From Candidatus Bathyarchaeota archaeon (GTDB taxonomy: Archaea; Thermoproteota; Bathyarchaeia; TCS64): a stretch of 25,184 nucleotides of DNA. The stretch spans positions 1 to 25,184 of the forward strand of contig WJIV01000190.1 in assembly GCA_014730055.1 (NCBI GenBank), given 5' to 3'. A model generated the notes under the pieces. That model worked only from the letters and a program-made list of their open reading frames with translations, made no database searches and was not told the origin of the DNA. Each line of letters opens with the position of its first letter. Positions within the stretch are counted from its first letter, which is position 1. A program made the position numbers and the translations under genes. Shown in pieces: positions 22,588-25,184 of this stretch.

Positions 22588-22974
22588 TTACTTCATATGT
22601 TCTATCGTGACTTTACAACCTGTGGATTCAACAGTTGCTTTAATTTCTTCTTCTAGATCTCTCTTTTGTGCCCCTGTTGGTTCCTCATACCACTCGAACA
22701 TGAAGTCATAATCCTCTAGCTTTTCTTTTGATTTACTAACTATCTTGCTACATCTTTCCTCTGAGACATCAACGTTCTCTATTCTGGCGAAGTAACCGAC
22801 TGCCCAGTCGGTCATACCCTGGGCAGACATGGTCCCTGATTGATATGCACTGGGGATCTTGTCCATTATTGATCTGTTTAGTATGCATACCTCTGGCATG
22901 TTATATGCAAGTTCCTCTAGTTTCTCTATGGCTTTTTCTTTATCCTCACAATCCAGCTTGATCATCGTGTTCAT
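22588..22974 (-). CDS. Hypothetical soluble protein
   Basis: I do not recognise this 128-residue protein. It is acidic and alternates strands and helices: IKLDCEDKEKAIEKLEELAYN at the front, VGYFARIENVDVSEERCSKIVSKSKEKLEDYDFMFEWYEEPTG in the middle, and a C-terminal helix-strand KATVESTGCKVTIEH. This could be a ferredoxin-like fold. Four Cys are spread without a metal-type spacing. It converges on the dehydrogenase gene, eight bases away, and is divergent from the ArsR-type regulator with 119 bases between. It might therefore be under that regulator's control. Confidence 0.55.
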   Translation of the reverse strand: MNTMIKLDCEDKEKAIEKLEELAYNMPEVCILNRSIMDKIPSAYQSGTMSAQGMTDWAVGYFARIENVDVSEERCSKIVSKSKEKLEDYDFMFEWYEEPTGAQKRDLEEEIKATVESTGCKVTIEHMK

Positions 22975-23033
22975 TTTCTTTCACTTTAACCTCTTGAATA
23001 CTATTAGTTAAGTCTTACCAGTGTATGCAGTAA

Positions 23034-23075
23034 TTTTATAAACTTGCTTCATGTATACAACTTTTAGTTTACAAC
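23034..23075 (+). promoter_or_regulatory. Promoter and operator of ArsR-type regulator gene
   Basis: TTTTATAAA (23034-23042) is the TATA element. TATACAAC-N6-TTTACAAC occupies 23054-23075, about 16 bases after the TATA centre and over the expected transcription start. The same two half-sites with the same six-base gap recur before the thermosome gene at 23869-23890, at the same distance from a TATA box. A repressor bound here would block RNA polymerase, giving autoregulation. Confidence 0.65.
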
Positions 23076-23093
23076 CCAAAGTAGTGTCATCCC

Positions 23094-23837
23094 TTGACTG
23101 AAACAAATTTTGAGGTGGACTCAAGATTGAGGCGGATTACCCGACAGGATTTCGAGAGTGTTGTAGATGTAATAGGTAACCCCATTAGGCGCCAGATAAT
23201 CAGGAAGCTTAGTGAGGGCCCAGATTATGCATTGAGGATAAGTAATGAGCTCAATGTAAGTCAGCAACTTGCTTCAAAACACTTGAAAGTAATAAGAAAC
23301 GCGGAGCTTGTGAACATTTTCAGACAGAAGAGCAGGAAGGGAGCTGATAAGAAAATGTTCTCCCTAAACAAGTTTTATAGTCTCCAGATAGACTTCAGCC
23401 CAAATTTATACAATGAGAGTCTTATTAGCTTTAACAACCCACGGCTCTGGATCAGTGCGGACAGCTATATGGATAAAGTTGAGGATAAGATCGATGGGCT
23501 TATAGAGGAAGAAAGCGGGATCGACAAGATCTCACCCCTAGGGCAGATTGTTTCTGCTATAGACGAAGAACTTGATAGCTTGGAGAAAAGAAGGGCTAGA
23601 CTGCTTTACCTTAGGAATTTAGCCATGAATGCAAGTCAGCAGGCGATGGAAGATCTTGATCGTCGTAAGAGACAGATAGTGCATTTAATTCTTGATCAAG
23701 GCTCCTGTACGATCGATTATCTCTCAAAGTACATGCAGTTGAGAGAGCAATCCATCAAGAATATCATCAAGGAACTGGAGAACGAGGAATTAGTAAGTTG
23801 TATAGGTAATACTGTATACTTTGCAGGTTCCCTATAA
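23094..23837 (+). CDS. ArsR-type winged-helix regulator, probable heat-shock repressor
   Basis: This 247-residue protein has an N-terminal ArsR-like winged helix at residues 18-95: VIGNPIRRQIIRKLSEGPDYALRISNELNVSQQLASKHLKVIRNAELV, then a wing with RKGADKKMFSLN. The central part (about 125-190) is helical and Glu/Arg-rich, fit for dimerisation. The C-terminus (about 195-245) looks like a second winged helix (HLILDQGSCTIDYLSKYMQLREQSIKNIIKELENEELV). The start is TTG at 23094; GTG at 23115 is the alternative. It precedes the thermosome gene and shares an operator-like motif with it. By analogy to archaeal ArsR-type heat-shock repressors such as Phr, it probably controls chaperonin synthesis and itself. 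It has no cysteine metal site of the ArsR/SmtB kind. Confidence 0.8.
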   Translation: MTETNFEVDSRLRRITRQDFESVVDVIGNPIRRQIIRKLSEGPDYALRISNELNVSQQLASKHLKVIRNAELVNIFRQKSRKGADKKMFSLNKFYSLQIDFSPNLYNESLISFNNPRLWISADSYMDKVEDKIDGLIEEESGIDKISPLGQIVSAIDEELDSLEKRRARLLYLRNLAMNASQQAMEDLDRRKRQIVHLILDQGSCTIDYLSKYMQLREQSIKNIIKELENEELVSCIGNTVYFAGSL

Positions 23838-23849
23838 GCAACCATAAAG

Positions 23850-23890
23850 TTTTTTAAATAAAGCATAGTATACAACGAACGGTTTACAAC
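23850..23890 (+). promoter_or_regulatory. Thermosome promoter and operator
   Basis: TTTTTTAAATA (23850-23860) is the TATA element. TATACAAC-GAACGG-TTTACAAC lies at 23869-23890, over the predicted start of transcription. The half-sites are identical to those before the ArsR-type regulator gene; only the six-base spacer differs. A further GTATAC at 23899-23904 may extend the site. Confidence 0.7.
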
Positions 23891-23905
23891 TTAAGGTGGT
23901 ATACT

Positions 23906-23998
23906 ATGGACGGTGAGGAAAACCCAATGAACCAATATTACTACAGTTTTTTTCACACGTACATGCCACAAGTAAACATTAAGGTGAAAATAATATGA
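23906..23998 (+). CDS. Possible 30-residue leader ORF before the thermosome gene
   Basis: ATG at 23906 opens 30 codons ([20 protein letters not shown], then a basic tail) and ends at TGA 23996-23998. That stop overlaps the thermosome start codon as ATGA, the usual form of translational coupling. GGTGGT precedes it at 23895-23900. The thermosome has its own GGTGA at 23983-23987, so the leader may be dispensable or accidental. The Tyr/Phe-rich content is not that of a known family. It could act as a regulatory leader peptide or coupling device. Confidence 0.35.
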   Translation: MDGEENPMNQYYYSFFHTYMPQVNIKVKII

Positions 23999-25184
23999 GT
24001 GCAGGACAACCGGTTCTCATCCTAAAAGAAGGAACTGAACGTTCTACCGGCAGGGACGCACGCAGCAGCAACATAATGGCTGCAAGAATCGTCTCTGAAG
24101 CCGTAAAGAGCAGCCTTGGACCAAAAGGAATGGACAAGATGCTTGTAGACAGCTTCGGTGACGTAACCATCACCAATGACGGAGCGACAATGCTCAAGGA
24201 GATGGACGTACAGCACCCTGCTGCCAAGATGATGGTAGAAGTCAGCAAGACCCAGGACGATGAGGTAGGAGACGGAACTACTAGTGTAGTAATACTGACT
24301 GGAGAGCTTCTTGGAAAAGCTACAGAGTTGATGGATAAGAAAGTACATCCCACTGTAGTGATAGACGGCTATAGGAAAGCCGAAGATGAAGCCCTAAGAA
24401 TACTAGAAGAAATATCAGAGAAAGTTGATCCCAAGGACAAGGCTGTCCTCAAGAAGGTCAGCAAAACAACAATGGCTAGCAAACTGGTAAGCGGATACAG
24501 TGACTATCTTAGCGATATCGCAGTTGATGCAGTCCTCCAGATCGCTGAGGAGGCAAACGGAAGCTATGAAGTTGACCTTGATATGATCAAGGTCGAGAAA
24601 AAGCCAGGAGCCTCGATAACCGATACAGAGCTTATCAGAGGACTGATAATTGACAAGGAAGTCGTACACGACGGCATGCCAAAACACATACACGAGGCAA
24701 CAATCGGGCTGCTTAACGCAGCGATGGAGATTGAGAAGACAGAGTTTGACAGCAAGATCAGCATAGAGACCCCTGAGGAGATGCAGGCTTACCTTGACCA
24801 GGAAGAGAACATGCTCCGCGACATGGTGAAGAAGGTGAAGGAAGCTGGGATCAATGTGCTATTCTGCCAGAAGGGAATAGACGACATGGTGCAGCACTTC
24901 ATGGCACGTGAAGGCATATTGGCTGCGCGTAGGCTCAAGAAGAGCGACATGGAGGCTCTGGCAAAAGCAACAGGCGCCAAGGTAGTCACAAGTGTCGACG
25001 AGCTGAGCAAGGAAGACGCAGGTTACGCTGAGAATGTCGAGGAGCGCAAGATCAGTGATGATAAGATGATCTTCGTCGAAGGATGCAAGAACCCCAAGGC
25101 GGTTAGCATCCTCATCCGTGGCGGGACCGAGAGAGTCGTTGACGAGGCAGACAGGAGCCTACACGATGCCTTATGCGTAGTAAA
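23995..25184 (+). CDS. ths: Thermosome (group II chaperonin) subunit, 3' end beyond window
   Basis: 396 codons are present; the gene runs off the right edge, so about 150 residues are missing from a usual 540. The ATPase motifs [18 protein letters not shown] and VGDGTTS (the catalytic Asp is in GDGTT) are intact. The apical domain includes [15 protein letters not shown] and the helical-protrusion region. Subunits assemble into a double-ring cage of eight or nine per ring that folds proteins with ATP. The ATG at 23995 is preceded by GGTGA and gives [17 protein letters not shown], the normal start. It follows an ArsR-type regulator and a matching operator, which implies stress-controlled expression. 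Confidence 0.96.
   Translation, partial: MSAGQPVLILKEGTERSTGRDARSSNIMAARIVSEAVKSSLGPKGMDKMLVDSFGDVTITNDGATMLKEMDVQHPAAKMMVEVSKTQDDEVGDGTTSVVILTGELLGKATELMDKKVHPTVVIDGYRKAEDEALRILEEISEKVDPKDKAVLKKVSKTTMASKLVSGYSDYLSDIAVDAVLQIAEEANGSYEVDLDMIKVEKKPGASITDTELIRGLIIDKEVVHDGMPKHIHEATIGLLNAAMEIEKTEFDSKISIETPEEMQAYLDQEENMLRDMVKKVKEAGINVLFCQKGIDDMVQHFMAREGILAARRLKKSDMEALAKATGAKVVTSVDELSKEDAGYAENVEERKISDDKMIFVEGCKNPKAVSILIRGGTERVVDEADRSLHDALCVV

Noticed and set aside
24022..25010. Minus-strand open frames opposite the thermosome gene
   Set aside because: The plus strand encodes a well-conserved chaperonin throughout. The opposite frames have no start signals or family character.

Overview
This window comes from an archaeon. 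It encodes the archaeal/eukaryotic RNA polymerase subunits P and H, a group II chaperonin (thermosome), an archaeal-type four-subunit pyruvate:ferredoxin oxidoreductase, a COG1709-type regulator, a UDP-GlcNAc/dolichyl-phosphate-type GlcNAc-1-P transferase, TATA-box promoters and a serine tRNA with a genome-encoded CCA. I cannot fix the lineage. A class II photolyase suggests at least occasional light exposure. A group 4 [NiFe]-hydrogenase subunit together with POR suggests ferredoxin-based anaerobic metabolism.

Layout. (1) Positions 1 to about 4160 are visibly AT-rich and look like one end of an integrated element. It carries small membrane proteins of unknown function, a Cys/His-rich mini-protein, a YdjM-like membrane metal hydrolase, broken gene fragments and a tyrosine recombinase. 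The recombinase frame runs without a stop into the 3' end of tRNA-Ser(UGA). (2) Positions 4290-9825 are chromosomal housekeeping and accessory genes: RusA-like resolvase, DUF1614 membrane protein, YjbQ-like enzyme, TatD-like hydrolase, a small anchored protein, a GlcNAc-1-P transferase and a B12-binding/radical SAM/TRAM protein. (3) Positions 10023-10769 are an rpoP-rpoH operon. The rpoH product has an extra N-terminal domain that resembles the jaw domain of eukaryotic Rpb5. (4) Positions 10766-12592 hold a small winged-helix-like protein, a coiled-coil protein and pyrF, followed by about 560 bp of AT-rich relic sequence. (5) Positions 13153-16180 are the porGDAB operon. (6) Positions 16264-21438 hold a class II photolyase, an XRE-type regulator, an isolated [NiFe]-hydrogenase large subunit with a striking third-codon-position composition switch, a MacB/FtsX-type permease and a gamma-glutamylcyclotransferase-like protein. 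(7) Positions 21584-25184 hold an isopropylmalate/homoisocitrate dehydrogenase, an unknown protein, an ArsR-type regulator and the start of a thermosome gene.

The most useful new observations are: a shared operator-like motif (TATACAAC-N6-TTTACAAC) just downstream of the TATA boxes of both the ArsR-type regulator and the thermosome gene, implying an autoregulated heat-shock-type repressor; the apparent eukaryote-like two-domain RpoH; the integrase that lost its start where it joins the tRNA, with a 14-bp exact inverted copy of the tRNA anticodon arm inside its coding region; the A/C-to-G/T switch inside the hydrogenase gene; and a 30-codon upstream ORF overlapping the thermosome start codon.
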